Source: CAMPKL01 sp963817465 (GTDB lineage: Bacteria; Acidobacteriota; Terriglobia; Bryobacterales; UBA6623). From it: DNA of 64,000 nt. A program made the position numbers and the translations under genes. Location of the stretch: the NCBI GenBank assembly GCA_963817465.1, contig CAWFOP010000016.1, positions 62,001 through 126,000 of the forward strand. The letters run 5' to 3'. Numbering within the stretch: the stretch's first letter is position 1; each line of letters opens with the position of its first letter. Of the stretch, positions 25,241 through 34,424 are shown piece by piece. Below the pieces are notes generated by a model, which searched no databases, was not told where the DNA came from, and worked only from the letters and a program-made list of their open reading frames with translations.

Positions 25241-26305
25241 ATGACGAGCCTGCGTCTCCTTCCTCCGCTGCTGCTGCTTTGCGTCGGCGCCCTCGCTTCG
25301 CCGTGCCTTGCGCAGCAGGCCGAAACGACGGCCGACCTCGCCGGGCAACTCGCCGAACAACGCGAGAGCATGCGCCACGAGCTCGACGCGCTGCGACGGC
25401 AGGTCGACGACCTGATGTTCTTTACGCGACTGGGCTCGATCGCCGACATCGACCTGGTTCAGATCACCGGACCGCCGCGGACCAGCCGCCAAGAGCCGAA
25501 TCCGACGGCGCAAGGCGCGGGAAACCCGCTCAAGATCAGCGCCTACGTCTTCATTCCCGTCGATCTGGATCGCTCGAAGAAGCAGCCGCTGATCGTGTTT
25601 CCCCACGGCGGGGTTCACTCGAACTTCGGCACGAGCTCGGTCAACGTGCTGCGTGAGCTGTTGGCCCAGGGCTACACGATCGTGGCCCCGGAGTACCGCG
25701 GTTCGACCGGCTACGGCCGCTCGTTCTACGAGGCCATCGACTACGGCGGATTGGAGATCGAAGACACGTTCGCGAGCCGCAACTTCATGCTCGAGAACTA
25801 CGAGTTTCTCGATCCGAAACGGGTCGGCATCATCGGCTGGAGCCACGGCGGGCTGCATGCGCTGATGAACATCTTCGAGCATCCCGACGCCTACGCCGCG
25901 GCCTACGCCGGAGTGCCGGTGGGCGACTTGGTGGCGCGCATGGGCTACAAGACCCAGGGTTACCGCGATCTCTATTCGGCCGACTTTCACATCGGCAAGA
26001 CCGCCTACGAAGACGTCAACGAATACCGCCGGCGCTCGCCCTCCTGGAACGCGCACAAGTACCAAGGCACGCCGCTGCTGATTCACACCAACACGAACGA
26101 TGAAGACGTCAACGTGCTCGAAGTGGAGCGGATCATTCAGGCGCTCAAGGCCGAGGGTAAGAGCGGCTTCGAATACAAGATTTACCAGAACGCGCCGGGC
26201 GGGCACGCCTTCAACCGGCTCGACACCAAGCTCGCCAAGGAATCTCGGCGCGAGATCTGGCGCTTCCTCGCCGCGCGCCTGCATCCGACCAAACCGGCGC
26301 CGTAG
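25241..26305 (+). CDS. Secreted alpha/beta hydrolase (prolyl-oligopeptidase-like)
   Basis: A 354-residue protein with a Sec signal (hydrophobic residues 6-20, cleavage near CLAQQ), a short coiled-coil stretch (35-60) and an S9/dienelactone-type alpha/beta-hydrolase domain. The nucleophile elbow is GWSHGG (Ser201), IVAPEYRGSTGYG supports the S9 relationship, and the Asp and His are likely in TNTNDEDVNVLE and PGGHAFNR. It probably hydrolyses a peptide or ester outside the cytoplasm. AGGAGAATGGG precedes the ATG. Convergent with the beta-helix gene (11-base gap). Confidence 0.88.
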   Translation: MTSLRLLPPLLLLCVGALASPCLAQQAETTADLAGQLAEQRESMRHELDALRRQVDDLMFFTRLGSIADIDLVQITGPPRTSRQEPNPTAQGAGNPLKISAYVFIPVDLDRSKKQPLIVFPHGGVHSNFGTSSVNVLRELLAQGYTIVAPEYRGSTGYGRSFYEAIDYGGLEIEDTFASRNFMLENYEFLDPKRVGIIGWSHGGLHALMNIFEHPDAYAAAYAGVPVGDLVARMGYKTQGYRDLYSADFHIGKTAYEDVNEYRRRSPSWNAHKYQGTPLLIHTNTNDEDVNVLEVERIIQALKAEGKSGFEYKIYQNAPGGHAFNRLDTKLAKESRREIWRFLAARLHPTKPAP

Positions 26306-26316
26306 GTCGCCGGGCC

Positions 26317-27537
26317 TTACAGTAGACTCTCGACCGCGTCGAAAGGCTTGGCGGCGATGGTCCGCAGCCACGCGGCGGCGGCCGCGGCGTGGTCGTCCGG
26401 CAACGCTTGAATCGCGCCGACGTGCGGCGCCTCTTGGCGCGCCGCCTCGTACGCCTCGAGAAACGCGGCCGGAGGAGCCTCTGCGTCCGGCTTGCGGCCG
26501 AGCGCCTGCGCGATCGCCGCCTCGTTTTCAATCAGCCTACGGTGCTCGGGTACGAGCGCCTTGAGCTTCTCGTCCGAGCCTTGCTCCACCTTGCTGATCG
26601 AGCGTTCGAGCTTGGCGATGATCCTGCGCAAGCGCATGACCCTCTCGGCGACGTGCAAGATCGCCTGTGCGCGGGCGGCTTCGTACAACGGCGTATCGCC
26701 GGAGTCGGCGAACGGCCCCCGGACGCGCTCGTACCAGGCTTCGATCGCCCAAAGCGTTCCGATCAGTCGCGCCGTCGTAAGGAATTTGCGACGCAGGCCC
26801 GTGTAGATCTCACGGTCGAAGCCCTGCAGTTCTCCCGCCGCAACCGCTTCGTAGACGATGCGGTCGCCCGCGACGTTGCGGCGCACCATCGAGCCCGCCG
26901 CCAGCACGGCGCCGTAGTCAATATGCAACGGGCCGACGATGCCGCACTGGCCGCCGATAAACACCGGGGCGGATCGCAACAGCACGCCGGTCGCATCGCC
27001 GAACATGCTGCCCCATTTGTCTCCGCGCGGATCGAAGTTGAAGTGCACGACGCCGGAGCCGACTTCCGAATGATCTTCGCGGCAAGTCCCGCCGCTCAGC
27101 ACGGCGTCGCAGAAGTTGATCAGAGAGCCGGTGACGGCGCCGGCGGTCAGAATCGTGTTCTTGAATGCGACTGTGTGGGCGGCTTCCGCGTCTTCCTCGA
27201 GCAGCGTGCCCGGACGCACCTCCGCCCAGCCGCGCATTTTCGCCCCGTGGAGGAACGTCGCGCCCTCGAAGGTCCCGGCGCCGAGCTCGACGTTGCGTCC
27301 GATCTGGCAGTCTGCGATACGAGTATGGCCGGAGACGCCGAGCTTGGAGCCCGCCCCCACTCGCGTATTTCCGCCTGTGAGCGTGGCGTTGTACAGCGCC
27401 GCTCCCGGCTCGATGTTGTCGAGCTCTACGTCCTCGCTGACGTACACTCGGTCGGCGCCCCAAACATCCACGCCGCGGTCCGACAGCCTCGCCAGGCGCA
27501 GCCGGTTGCCGCCTTCGTCGTAAAGGTTTGGATCCAT
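26317..27537 (-). CDS. Left-handed beta-helix protein related to GlmU-type acyltransferases
   Basis: A 406-residue protein. Residues about 20-260 are hexapeptide-repeat-like strands (NATLTGGNTRVGAGSKLGVS, IGRNVELGAGTFEGATFL, VFIGGQCGIVGPLHIDYGAV), the fold of the UDP-GlcNAc pyrophosphorylase/acetyltransferase superfamily. The C-terminal third is helical, with KLERSISKVEQ-type heptads. It lacks the nucleotidyltransferase domain, so it is not GlmU itself. The ATG at 27537 is preferred over an upstream start with no family character. A sugar-nucleotide-related role is possible but not shown. Confidence 0.72.
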   Translation of the reverse strand: MDPNLYDEGGNRLRLARLSDRGVDVWGADRVYVSEDVELDNIEPGAALYNATLTGGNTRVGAGSKLGVSGHTRIADCQIGRNVELGAGTFEGATFLHGAKMRGWAEVRPGTLLEEDAEAAHTVAFKNTILTAGAVTGSLINFCDAVLSGGTCREDHSEVGSGVVHFNFDPRGDKWGSMFGDATGVLLRSAPVFIGGQCGIVGPLHIDYGAVLAAGSMVRRNVAGDRIVYEAVAAGELQGFDREIYTGLRRKFLTTARLIGTLWAIEAWYERVRGPFADSGDTPLYEAARAQAILHVAERVMRLRRIIAKLERSISKVEQGSDEKLKALVPEHRRLIENEAAIAQALGRKPDAEAPPAAFLEAYEAARQEAPHVGAIQALPDDHAAAAAAWLRTIAAKPFDAVESLL

Positions 27538-27559
27538 TCGTTCGCGCAGACCGATACGA

Positions 27560-28612
27560 CTAGTTCTTGCGCAACTGTTTCGCCATATCGCTTTCGACCA
27601 GCTTAAACCCTGACGGGGGCTGAAACTTGTCACTCGGCGCGGCGGCGGTCGAAAAGTTCGAATCTTCGGTGGTGATCTCCATCAGCACGCCCGCTTGGGA
27701 CGCCTTCATCGCGCCGCCGTCGGCAGGAGGCTCCGGTTCCTTGTCTTTCTTCTTGCGGCCGAACCCGCCGAAGCCGCCCAGAGCGCCGCCTAACCCCTTG
27801 AGCGCTTCTTTCGTGGAAGACTTCTCATTGGCCTCGGCGACCTTCGTCTGATCCTCTTCCGCGACAGCTTCGAGGCCCTGCGCGGTTCCGCCCATGCGCA
27901 TCACCTGCTTGACCGGCATGCCGTCGAGCTTGGCCATCTCTTCTTGCATCTTGGCCATCGACTCGCCCATCTGGAAGCCTTGCTGCAGGCCTTGCAGCAT
28001 CGCGCTCGAAGGGTTCCAGTCGAGCTTGACGGCCATGCGCTTGTAGAAGTCGAGCAGCTCGCCGTGGCCCTTGACGCCGGGGCTGAGCCACATGTTGGTC
28101 GCCATGTTCATGGCCGCCGCCCCGCCCTGCTTGGAGTCCTCGATGTTGGCCGTGATGATCATGATCATCTCTTTGGCGTCGTAGCCGCCGACCGTCGCCG
28201 TGCGGCCCGGGTCCTTGACGTCGACGTTGAAGGTCATCTTTACGTCGCCGGCATCGGGGTTCTTCTTCTTGGCCTTGGCCATCTCGGCTTGCATTTTGGC
28301 TTGCGCCTGCTCGAGCGCTTCCTTCATTTGAGCGAAGGTCGTGACCGAGTATTCCTTCTTCTTGAAATCGATGTTGGTGATCGTTTCGGCGCCGAGATCG
28401 ATGATCTGACCCTCCCGCTCATTGATGCGAGCCATCTTGTCGCCGCTAATGGAAACGTTGGTGAGCGAGTCCATGCGGCCGCCGCCGAAGAATTTCATCG
28501 CGCCCGCCAGCGAGCCGCCGGTCAACTTGAACGACTCGGTGTAGGAAAAGTCAGCCAACAGCGAGACGCAGACCAGCAGAGCGAGGGTAAGAGAACGTAT
28601 GAAAATGCGCAT
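27560..28612 (-). CDS. Secreted protein of unknown function (DUF4412-like)
   Basis: A 350-residue protein with a Sec signal (IRSLTLALLVCVSLLADF) and no further membrane helix. The mature part reads as beta-strands with repeated Met- and Lys-rich segments (QAQAKMQAEMAKAKKK); SVTTFAQMKEAL and VGGYDAKEMIMIIT suggest the DUF4412 type of exported proteins, whose role is unknown. A Gly/Phe-rich linker (GLGGALGGFGGFGRKK) is near residue 290. Divergent from the hydrolase at 28722, with a shared 109-base gap. Confidence 0.6.
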   Translation of the reverse strand: MRIFIRSLTLALLVCVSLLADFSYTESFKLTGGSLAGAMKFFGGGRMDSLTNVSISGDKMARINEREGQIIDLGAETITNIDFKKKEYSVTTFAQMKEALEQAQAKMQAEMAKAKKKNPDAGDVKMTFNVDVKDPGRTATVGGYDAKEMIMIITANIEDSKQGGAAAMNMATNMWLSPGVKGHGELLDFYKRMAVKLDWNPSSAMLQGLQQGFQMGESMAKMQEEMAKLDGMPVKQVMRMGGTAQGLEAVAEEDQTKVAEANEKSSTKEALKGLGGALGGFGGFGRKKKDKEPEPPADGGAMKASQAGVLMEITTEDSNFSTAAAPSDKFQPPSGFKLVESDMAKQLRKN

Positions 28613-28705
28613 TGAGGGAACTCCCATCCGGATAGTAACGTAGCCCACGCGTTTTGTCTTGGGTCCATCTCGCTGTCGGCGGATCACGGAAAGGGCCGGC
28701 TCTGA

Positions 28706-28711
28706 TACACT
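28706..28711 (+). promoter_or_regulatory. -10-like hexamer TACACT before the fused hydrolase
   Basis: TACACT ends 10 bases before the ATG at 28722, giving a leader of at most a few bases. Confidence 0.35.
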
Positions 28712-28721
28712 GCCACGCGCG

Positions 28722-30407
28722 ATGAAGCCCTATGTGACTTGGGCGCTTGCCCTGCTCTGCCTCCCCTCCCTGGCCGCCCAGAGTAATCCGCGCTACATTC
28801 CGTTTTCTCCCAGCGCGACCAAGGGGGCGCTCTACAGCCCGGACTCCGGACCGGCGCCGACGGTCGGCGTCTTGGTCGTTCACCGGACTGCGAATTTCCT
28901 CGAAACCCTAGCCTGTAAAGAGCTGAGCCGACGCGGGATGCTGGTGCTCTGCATGAATCCCCGGTCGGATAACAACGAGGCGGCGGTCGATTGGAACGCG
29001 AACGCGCTGGACGTGAAATCGGGCGTGGAGTTCCTGCGCTCGCAGCCGGGCATCAAGGCGGTCTTGTTGTGGGGCCACAGCGGCGGCGGGCCCACCACGA
29101 CGTTCTATCAGGCGGTGGCGGAGAACGGCGTCGCCTACTGCCAAGGCGCAAACAAGCTGATGCCTTGCGGCGACGAGTTGGCCGGCTTGCCGCCCGCGGA
29201 CGGGATGATTCTGGTGGACGCCCATCCCGGCAACTCGGCGAACGCGCTGCGGCGGCTCGACCCTGCGGTGACGAACGACGAGGAGGTCATCAACGAAGGC
29301 GCGCAGCCGAAGATCGATCCCGCGCTCGACCCCTTCCGCCCCGAGAACGGCTACCGCGCCGGGGCGTCGCACTATTCCGACGCCTTCAAGGCCAAGTACT
29401 TTCGAGCGCAAGCCGCACGCATGAACAAGCTGATCGACCTGGCCTCGGCGCGCCTGATGCGCATCAAGCAGGGCCAGGACTACTACACCGACGATGCGCC
29501 GTTCACCGCGGTGCGGCTGCGGACGCCGCGGCTGCTGCAGCTCGAACCCAGCATCCGCCACGCGACGCGCGCGCCGCGCAAGCTTTTGCGCAACGACGGG
29601 ACGATCGTGACTGAAATCGTCGAGAGCGTCCGCCCGGCCAGCAAGGAGGGCGAGGAAGACGCTCATTCGCTCGATTCATCAGCGATGCTGACGTTGCGCT
29701 CGTTCCTCGGGACAAACGCGGTGCGCGCGACCGACTCGATGGACGGCGTCGACTGGTGCTCGAGCAATAATTCCGTTCCCTGCGCCGTGCAACAGATCTC
29801 CGTGCCGATTCTGATCAGCGCGATGGGCGGACATTACTTCATCCGCGACAACGAGCTGCACTACGAATTGGCCAAGAGCGCGGACAAGGACTTCATCGTG
29901 ATCGAAGGAGCCACGCACGGCCAGACGCCTTGCAAGGCCTGCGAGCAGTCGCCCGGGCAGTACTCGAACACGGTCGCGAATTTCTACGGCTACGTCCAAA
30001 AGTGGGTCGAGGAACGCTTCGGCAAGCCGACCGAAATGACCTCGGACGATGAAGCGATCACCGCACTGGTGGCGAGCTATAACAACGCGCGCGAGGAACG
30101 CGACCCGGCGGCGATCGAGGCCTTGTTCACCACGGACGCTGATCAGTTGGTGTCGACGGGCGAATGGCGCCGCGGGAGCGACACGCTGGTGAAGGGAATG
30201 CTGGGCAGCTCGCAGCGCAACCCCGGCGAGAGGACGATCACGGTCGAGACGATTCGCAAGATTTCCCCCGATGTAGCGACGGCCGACGCGCGCTACGAGA
30301 TCGCCGGCGCGGACTCGGTGCGCCGTATGTGGTCGACGTTCTTGGTCAAGAAGGAAGACGGCAAGTGGCGCATCGCCGCGATCCGCAACATGCTGCCGGC
30401 GCAGTAG
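28722..30407 (+). CDS. Secreted alpha/beta hydrolase fused to a SnoaL/NTF2-like domain
   Basis: A 561-residue protein with a Sec signal (WALALLCLPSLAAQ). Residues about 25-430 form an alpha/beta hydrolase: WGHSGGGP with Ser120 as nucleophile, and a late DKDFIVIEGATHGQTPC segment with a His. Residues about 440-561 fit a SnoaL-like (NTF2 fold) domain, starting DEAITALVASYNNAREERD and ending KEDGKWRIAAIRNMLP. The fusion is unusual; NTF2-like domains usually bind small hydrophobic ligands. Substrate unknown. Convergent with the metal hydrolase gene (4-base gap). Confidence 0.78.
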   Translation: MKPYVTWALALLCLPSLAAQSNPRYIPFSPSATKGALYSPDSGPAPTVGVLVVHRTANFLETLACKELSRRGMLVLCMNPRSDNNEAAVDWNANALDVKSGVEFLRSQPGIKAVLLWGHSGGGPTTTFYQAVAENGVAYCQGANKLMPCGDELAGLPPADGMILVDAHPGNSANALRRLDPAVTNDEEVINEGAQPKIDPALDPFRPENGYRAGASHYSDAFKAKYFRAQAARMNKLIDLASARLMRIKQGQDYYTDDAPFTAVRLRTPRLLQLEPSIRHATRAPRKLLRNDGTIVTEIVESVRPASKEGEEDAHSLDSSAMLTLRSFLGTNAVRATDSMDGVDWCSSNNSVPCAVQQISVPILISAMGGHYFIRDNELHYELAKSADKDFIVIEGATHGQTPCKACEQSPGQYSNTVANFYGYVQKWVEERFGKPTEMTSDDEAITALVASYNNAREERDPAAIEALFTTDADQLVSTGEWRRGSDTLVKGMLGSSQRNPGERTITVETIRKISPDVATADARYEIAGADSVRRMWSTFLVKKEDGKWRIAAIRNMLPAQ

Positions 30408-30411
30408 GAGC

Positions 30412-31386
30412 TCAAAAGTCGAATTGCGTACTGACCACGCGCAGCGCTTGATCGAGTTGCATGATGCACAGGAATCCCGGCCGCCGCTGCCGCACGAACC
30501 GGAAGTCGCCCAACATGATCGTCTCTCCGTGCGGAGTCGAGTCCCTGATTTCCAGTGGAAACTGCGTGAATTGGCGGTAGGCGCGGCCCAACTCCGTGTT
30601 CCAAGCAGCCTCTGTTGCGGCGTCCTGGCGCGGCGCATGAAACTTGCGGCCGGCGCTCGTGTCTAACTCGTCCAAGTGCAGGAAGTCGACGGGCAGCCAC
30701 AGCTCAAAATCGTCAGTGCGGACGTACGCCGACCACGACAGCGGCCCGAAGGGCGCAGGAAATGCCGCGACTTCGAGCGGCTTTTTGCCGTCGAAGGTGC
30801 GCTGCGCCAACCGTTCCACGATATGTGCGTGCAGCAGCGCGGCGGAGGCGATGTAGGCGAGGAAAGCGCCGAGCGTCACCAGCGATGCCCGCGCGCGCAG
30901 GTCCTTACGGCGCAGCGCCCACGTCGCCAACACGCCCGCCAGCAGCAGCGCCCACACGACCAGGTCGATGATGAACAGCAGATCCAGCCGCGACCAATGC
31001 GCCGAGAACGGCAGCCACAAGCGGATGCCATAGGAGTTCATCAGATCGAGCAACGGATGGCTGAGCGCCGGGATCAGCGCCACGGCCCACATGCGGACGA
31101 AACGCGCCTCGGCCTCGTTCGGGGGCTTGCGTCCGATGCGGCGGCGCAGCCAAGCCCAAGCCAGCGTCAACGCGACCGATACGGCCGCCATGACCGGAAT
31201 CATGAACAGCGAATGCGTTAGATGGCGGTGGTAGACCAGGTATGTCTCGGGATCGACCCCGGCGAAGATGTCGATATCGGGCGCGTTGGCCGCGATGACG
31301 CAAAGGGCCGTCGCATGCGGAGTCAAACGATCGAGTCCGGCGCGAGCAAGCAAGACGCCGACGAGCGAATGGGTGAGATTATCCAT
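30412..31386 (-). CDS. Membrane-bound metal-dependent hydrolase (YdjM/DUF457 family)
   Basis: A 324-residue protein with several hydrophobic segments in its first 220 residues. MDNLTHSLVG, AANAPDIDIF and YHRHLTHSLF carry the conserved His and Asp residues typical of the LexA-regulated YdjM family of inner-membrane hydrolases. The C-terminal 100 residues are soluble. Its ATG at 31386 overlaps the end of the upstream lipid-kinase gene by 8 bases, so the two are coupled. The substrate of this family is unknown. Confidence 0.82.
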   Translation of the reverse strand: MDNLTHSLVGVLLARAGLDRLTPHATALCVIAANAPDIDIFAGVDPETYLVYHRHLTHSLFMIPVMAAVSVALTLAWAWLRRRIGRKPPNEAEARFVRMWAVALIPALSHPLLDLMNSYGIRLWLPFSAHWSRLDLLFIIDLVVWALLLAGVLATWALRRKDLRARASLVTLGAFLAYIASAALLHAHIVERLAQRTFDGKKPLEVAAFPAPFGPLSWSAYVRTDDFELWLPVDFLHLDELDTSAGRKFHAPRQDAATEAAWNTELGRAYRQFTQFPLEIRDSTPHGETIMLGDFRFVRQRRPGFLCIMQLDQALRVVSTQFDF

Positions 31387-32347
31387 TCGCCAGGACGGAC
31401 GACTCGTCGGGCCGAGCGGCTGTCTCGTAACGCCGCCAGTATTCCTCCGGCGCCAGGATGCGGATTTTCTCCGGCCCCATGCGGACCGTGGCCGGCAAGC
31501 GCCCCGCCAACTCGCCGTCCACCTGGATGTAGACGTGGGGGCTGTCGACGGCGAACAGCTCAACGCGGTCGGCCTGCCGCCACTGCACGCCCTCGAAGCG
31601 GTGCAGGCTGCGCGTGACCACTTGCGCCAGGTAACCGGTGTAGCGCAGCGGAGACTTCGATCGGAAGCAAACCACGTCGAACTGATCGGCCAGCAGGTGC
31701 GCGTTCGGCGTCAGCACCAGGTTCCCGCCGTAAAGCCGACTCTTCGAGAGCACGGTCAGGGTCGCGTCCAGCCGTTCTTCGCCGATTCCGATATGAAGCT
31801 GCTCGAACGGCAAATAAAGCTGCTGGACGGCGCTCCAGAAATAGGCGAGCATGCCGACGCGGCGCTTGAGGTCGACGTTGAGGCGATAGACCGCGCCCGC
31901 GTCGACGCCGGCGCCGCACATCAGCAGGAAATAGCGCTTGCGATTCTCGCGAGGGAACTCGACGACGCCGAGCGGGGCCTGGCGGGCGGCTAGCTCGGGC
32001 AGCATCGCCGCGGCTCGCACGGGGTCGAGCGGCAGCCCGGTCTCGCAGGCGAGCACGTTGGCGGTGCCGGCCGGCAGAGGCAGCAGCGTCGCCGACGAAC
32101 CCTCCATGCCTTGCAGCGCCTCGTTGATCGTGCCGTCGCCGCCGCAGGGGGCGATCAGGTCGCAGCCGTCGGCCAGCGCCTGGCGCGTGAGGGAGTCGCC
32201 GCGGCGGTCCTCTTGCGTCGGATACAGCTCGACTTCGGCGACGTGACGACGCAAGACGTCCGCCGCTTCCTCGACCCGCGCCGAGGGCTTGAAAAGCGAG
32301 CCCCCCGCGGCCGGGTTGTAGATGATCGCCGCACGGCGAAACCTCAT
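31379..32347 (-). CDS. Diacylglycerol-kinase-family lipid kinase
   Basis: A 322-residue cytoplasmic kinase of the DagK/YegS/sphingosine-kinase family. AAIIYNPAAGG at the N-terminus and PCGGDGTINEALQG (catalytic-loop GGDGT) are diagnostic; LPLPAGTANVLA follows. It phosphorylates a lipid alcohol such as diacylglycerol. It lies first in a two-gene operon with the YdjM-like hydrolase. The gap to the divergent ligA gene is only 25 bases and is AT-rich. Confidence 0.87.
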   Translation of the reverse strand: MRFRRAAIIYNPAAGGSLFKPSARVEEAADVLRRHVAEVELYPTQEDRRGDSLTRQALADGCDLIAPCGGDGTINEALQGMEGSSATLLPLPAGTANVLACETGLPLDPVRAAAMLPELAARQAPLGVVEFPRENRKRYFLLMCGAGVDAGAVYRLNVDLKRRVGMLAYFWSAVQQLYLPFEQLHIGIGEERLDATLTVLSKSRLYGGNLVLTPNAHLLADQFDVVCFRSKSPLRYTGYLAQVVTRSLHRFEGVQWRQADRVELFAVDSPHVYIQVDGELAGRLPATVRMGPEKIRILAPEEYWRRYETAARPDESSVLANG

Positions 32348-32372
32348 AAAGCATTTCTATAATAAATCGTTG
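32348..32372. promoter_or_regulatory. 25-base AT-rich divergent promoter between the lipid kinase and ligA
   Basis: TATAAT lies at 32358-32363 on the plus strand, 9 bases before the ligA ATG. The overlapping TATTAT on the minus strand lies 11 bases before the kinase ATG. Both genes would have very short or no leaders. No -35 hexamer is recognisable for either. Confidence 0.5.
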
Positions 32373-34383
32373 ATGAGCGCGAGCCCGTCCGACGCGGCCT
32401 CCGAGATCGAATCGTTGCGCCGGGAGATCGAGCGGCACGAGCGGCTCTACTACGTTCTCGATCAGCCCGAGATTTCAGACGCCGAGTACGACGCGCTCAT
32501 GCGGCGGCTCGAAGCGCTCGAAACCGAGTACCCCGACTTCATCACCGCTGACTCGCCGACCCGCCGCGTCGGCGGCGCGCCGCGCGAAGGCGTCGAGAAG
32601 GCGGCGCACAGCTCGCAGATGATGAGCCTCGACAATGCGTTCAACGCGGACGAGGTGCGCGACTTCGACCGCCGAGCGCGCGAGCTGGCCGGCCTCGAGA
32701 CCCTCGACTATGTCGGCGAGCTCAAACTCGACGGCGTCTCGATGAGCGTGCGCTTCGCCGCCGGCCGTCTCGAGCTGGCGCTGACGCGCGGCGACGGCGT
32801 GACGGGCGAAGTGATCACCGAAAACGCCAAGACCATCCGCTCCCTGCCCCTCAAGGTCGATGCCAAGGCGGCGCGCAAGCTGCCCTCGACCGATTTCGAG
32901 GTGCGCGGCGAGGTCGTCATGCCGCGCAAGTCGTTCGACGCGCTCAACGCCGAGCGCCTGCGGCTGGATGAGCCGACTTTCGTCAACCCGCGCAACGCCG
33001 CCGCTGGAGCTCTGCGCATGATGGACCCGAAAGTGACGGCGCAGCGGCGGCTCGAATATTTCGCCTACTCGCTGCTGATCGAGGGCGCGACGGCGACGAA
33101 GCGGCACTGGGAGACGCTCGAGACGCTGGCGGCGCTGGGGTTCAAGGTCAACCAATACCGCAAGCTGCTGCACGGCATCGAGGAGGCCATCGAGTTCTCG
33201 GCCGAATCGTTCGAGCGCCGCGAGTCGCTGCCTTACGAGATCGACGGCGTCGTGCTGAAGGTCGATAAGATCGCCCTGCAACAGCGGCTCGGCTCGACCG
33301 CGAAGGCGCCGCGCTGGGCCATCGCCTTCAAGCCGGCCGCCGAGCAGAGGCCGACGGTGCTCGAGGGTATCGACGTCCAGGTGGGCCGAACCGGCGCCGT
33401 CACGCCGCGCGCCTTGCTGCGATCCGGTGTTCGTCGGGGGCGTGACCGTCTCTCGCGCGACGCTGCACAACGAGGACGAGATCGCGCGGCTGGGGGTTCA
33501 GATCGGCGACACGGTGTTGGTCGAGCGTTCGGGGGACGTGATTCCAAAGGTGGTTCGACGGCTGAAAAAGGGGAAAGGTCGCAAGCCCTTCCACATGCCG
33601 GCGGATTGCCCGGTGTGCGGCACTCCGCTGGTGCGCGAAGAGGGCGAGGCGATCCGCCGCTGCGTGAACGTGAGCTGCCCCGCGCGGCTGAAGGAATCCG
33701 TGCTGCACTTCGCCTCGCGCGCGGCGATGAACATCGAGGGCCTGGGCGAGCAACTGGTCGACCAGCTCGTCGACCGCGGGCTCGTCAAAGGCTTCAGCGA
33801 CATTTATCGGCTGCGCGCTGCGGATCTCGCGTCGCTCGAGCGCATGGCCGGCAAGTCGGCGGAGAACGTCATCGCGGCGATCGAGCGATCGCGTAAGACG
33901 CCGCTGCCGCGACTGCTGTACGCGCTCGGCATCCGCTATGTCGGCGAGCGGACCGCGCAACTGCTCGCCGAGCACTTCGGTTCGATCGACGCGCTGCAAC
34001 GCGCGTCGCAAGAGGAACTCGAAGAAGCCGAGGAAGTCGGGCCGCGCGTGGGCGAGGCGATTCTCGATTTCTTCCGCGCCGAGCGAAACCAAAACCTACT
34101 CGAGGAGCTGCGCGCCGAAGGCTTGCAATTCGAGCACGAGCGCACCAGGAAGACGAGCGACAAGTTGGCGGGCAAGACGTTTGTGCTCACCGGCACGCTG
34201 CCGAGCCTGAGCCGCGACGAAGCGAAGGCGATGATCCAGGCCGCAGGCGGCAAGGTGTCGGGCTCGGTGAGCAAGAAGACCGACTATGTCGTCGCGGGAG
34301 AGAACCCCGGCTCAAAGCTGGAGAAAGCCGCAAAGCTCAACGTCCCTGTCATCGACGAGGATGGGCTCGGCGACCTTCTCTAG
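32373..34383 (+). pseudogene. ligA: NAD-dependent DNA ligase LigA, one-base frameshift
   Basis: About 670 codons, the normal LigA length. The adenylation-domain motif ELKLDGVSMS holds the nucleotidyl Lys; the OB-fold starts VQVGRTGAVTP. After the break come VFVGGVTVSRATLHNEDEI, a C4 zinc finger (CPVCG...CVNVSCP), helix-hairpin-helix repeats and a BRCT domain (KLAGKTFVLTGTLPSLSRDE). The frame changes near 33419, where removal of one G restores ALLDPVFVGG. LigA is normally essential, so an assembly error is the likelier cause; otherwise the gene would encode a truncated protein. Confidence 0.9.
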
Positions 34384-34386
34384 CCC

Positions 34387-34415
34387 TCTTGTCCCCTTGT
34401 CCCTTGTCCCTTGTC
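34387..34415. repeat. Tandem heptamer repeat CCTTGTC
   Basis: Three perfect copies of CCTTGTC (34395-34415) preceded by a variant copy at 34387-34394. It sits in the short gap between ligA and the sigma factor gene, a heptamer array like that at 3182-3209 but with a different unit. Confidence 0.7.
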
Positions 34416-34424
34416 CCTCCTTTG

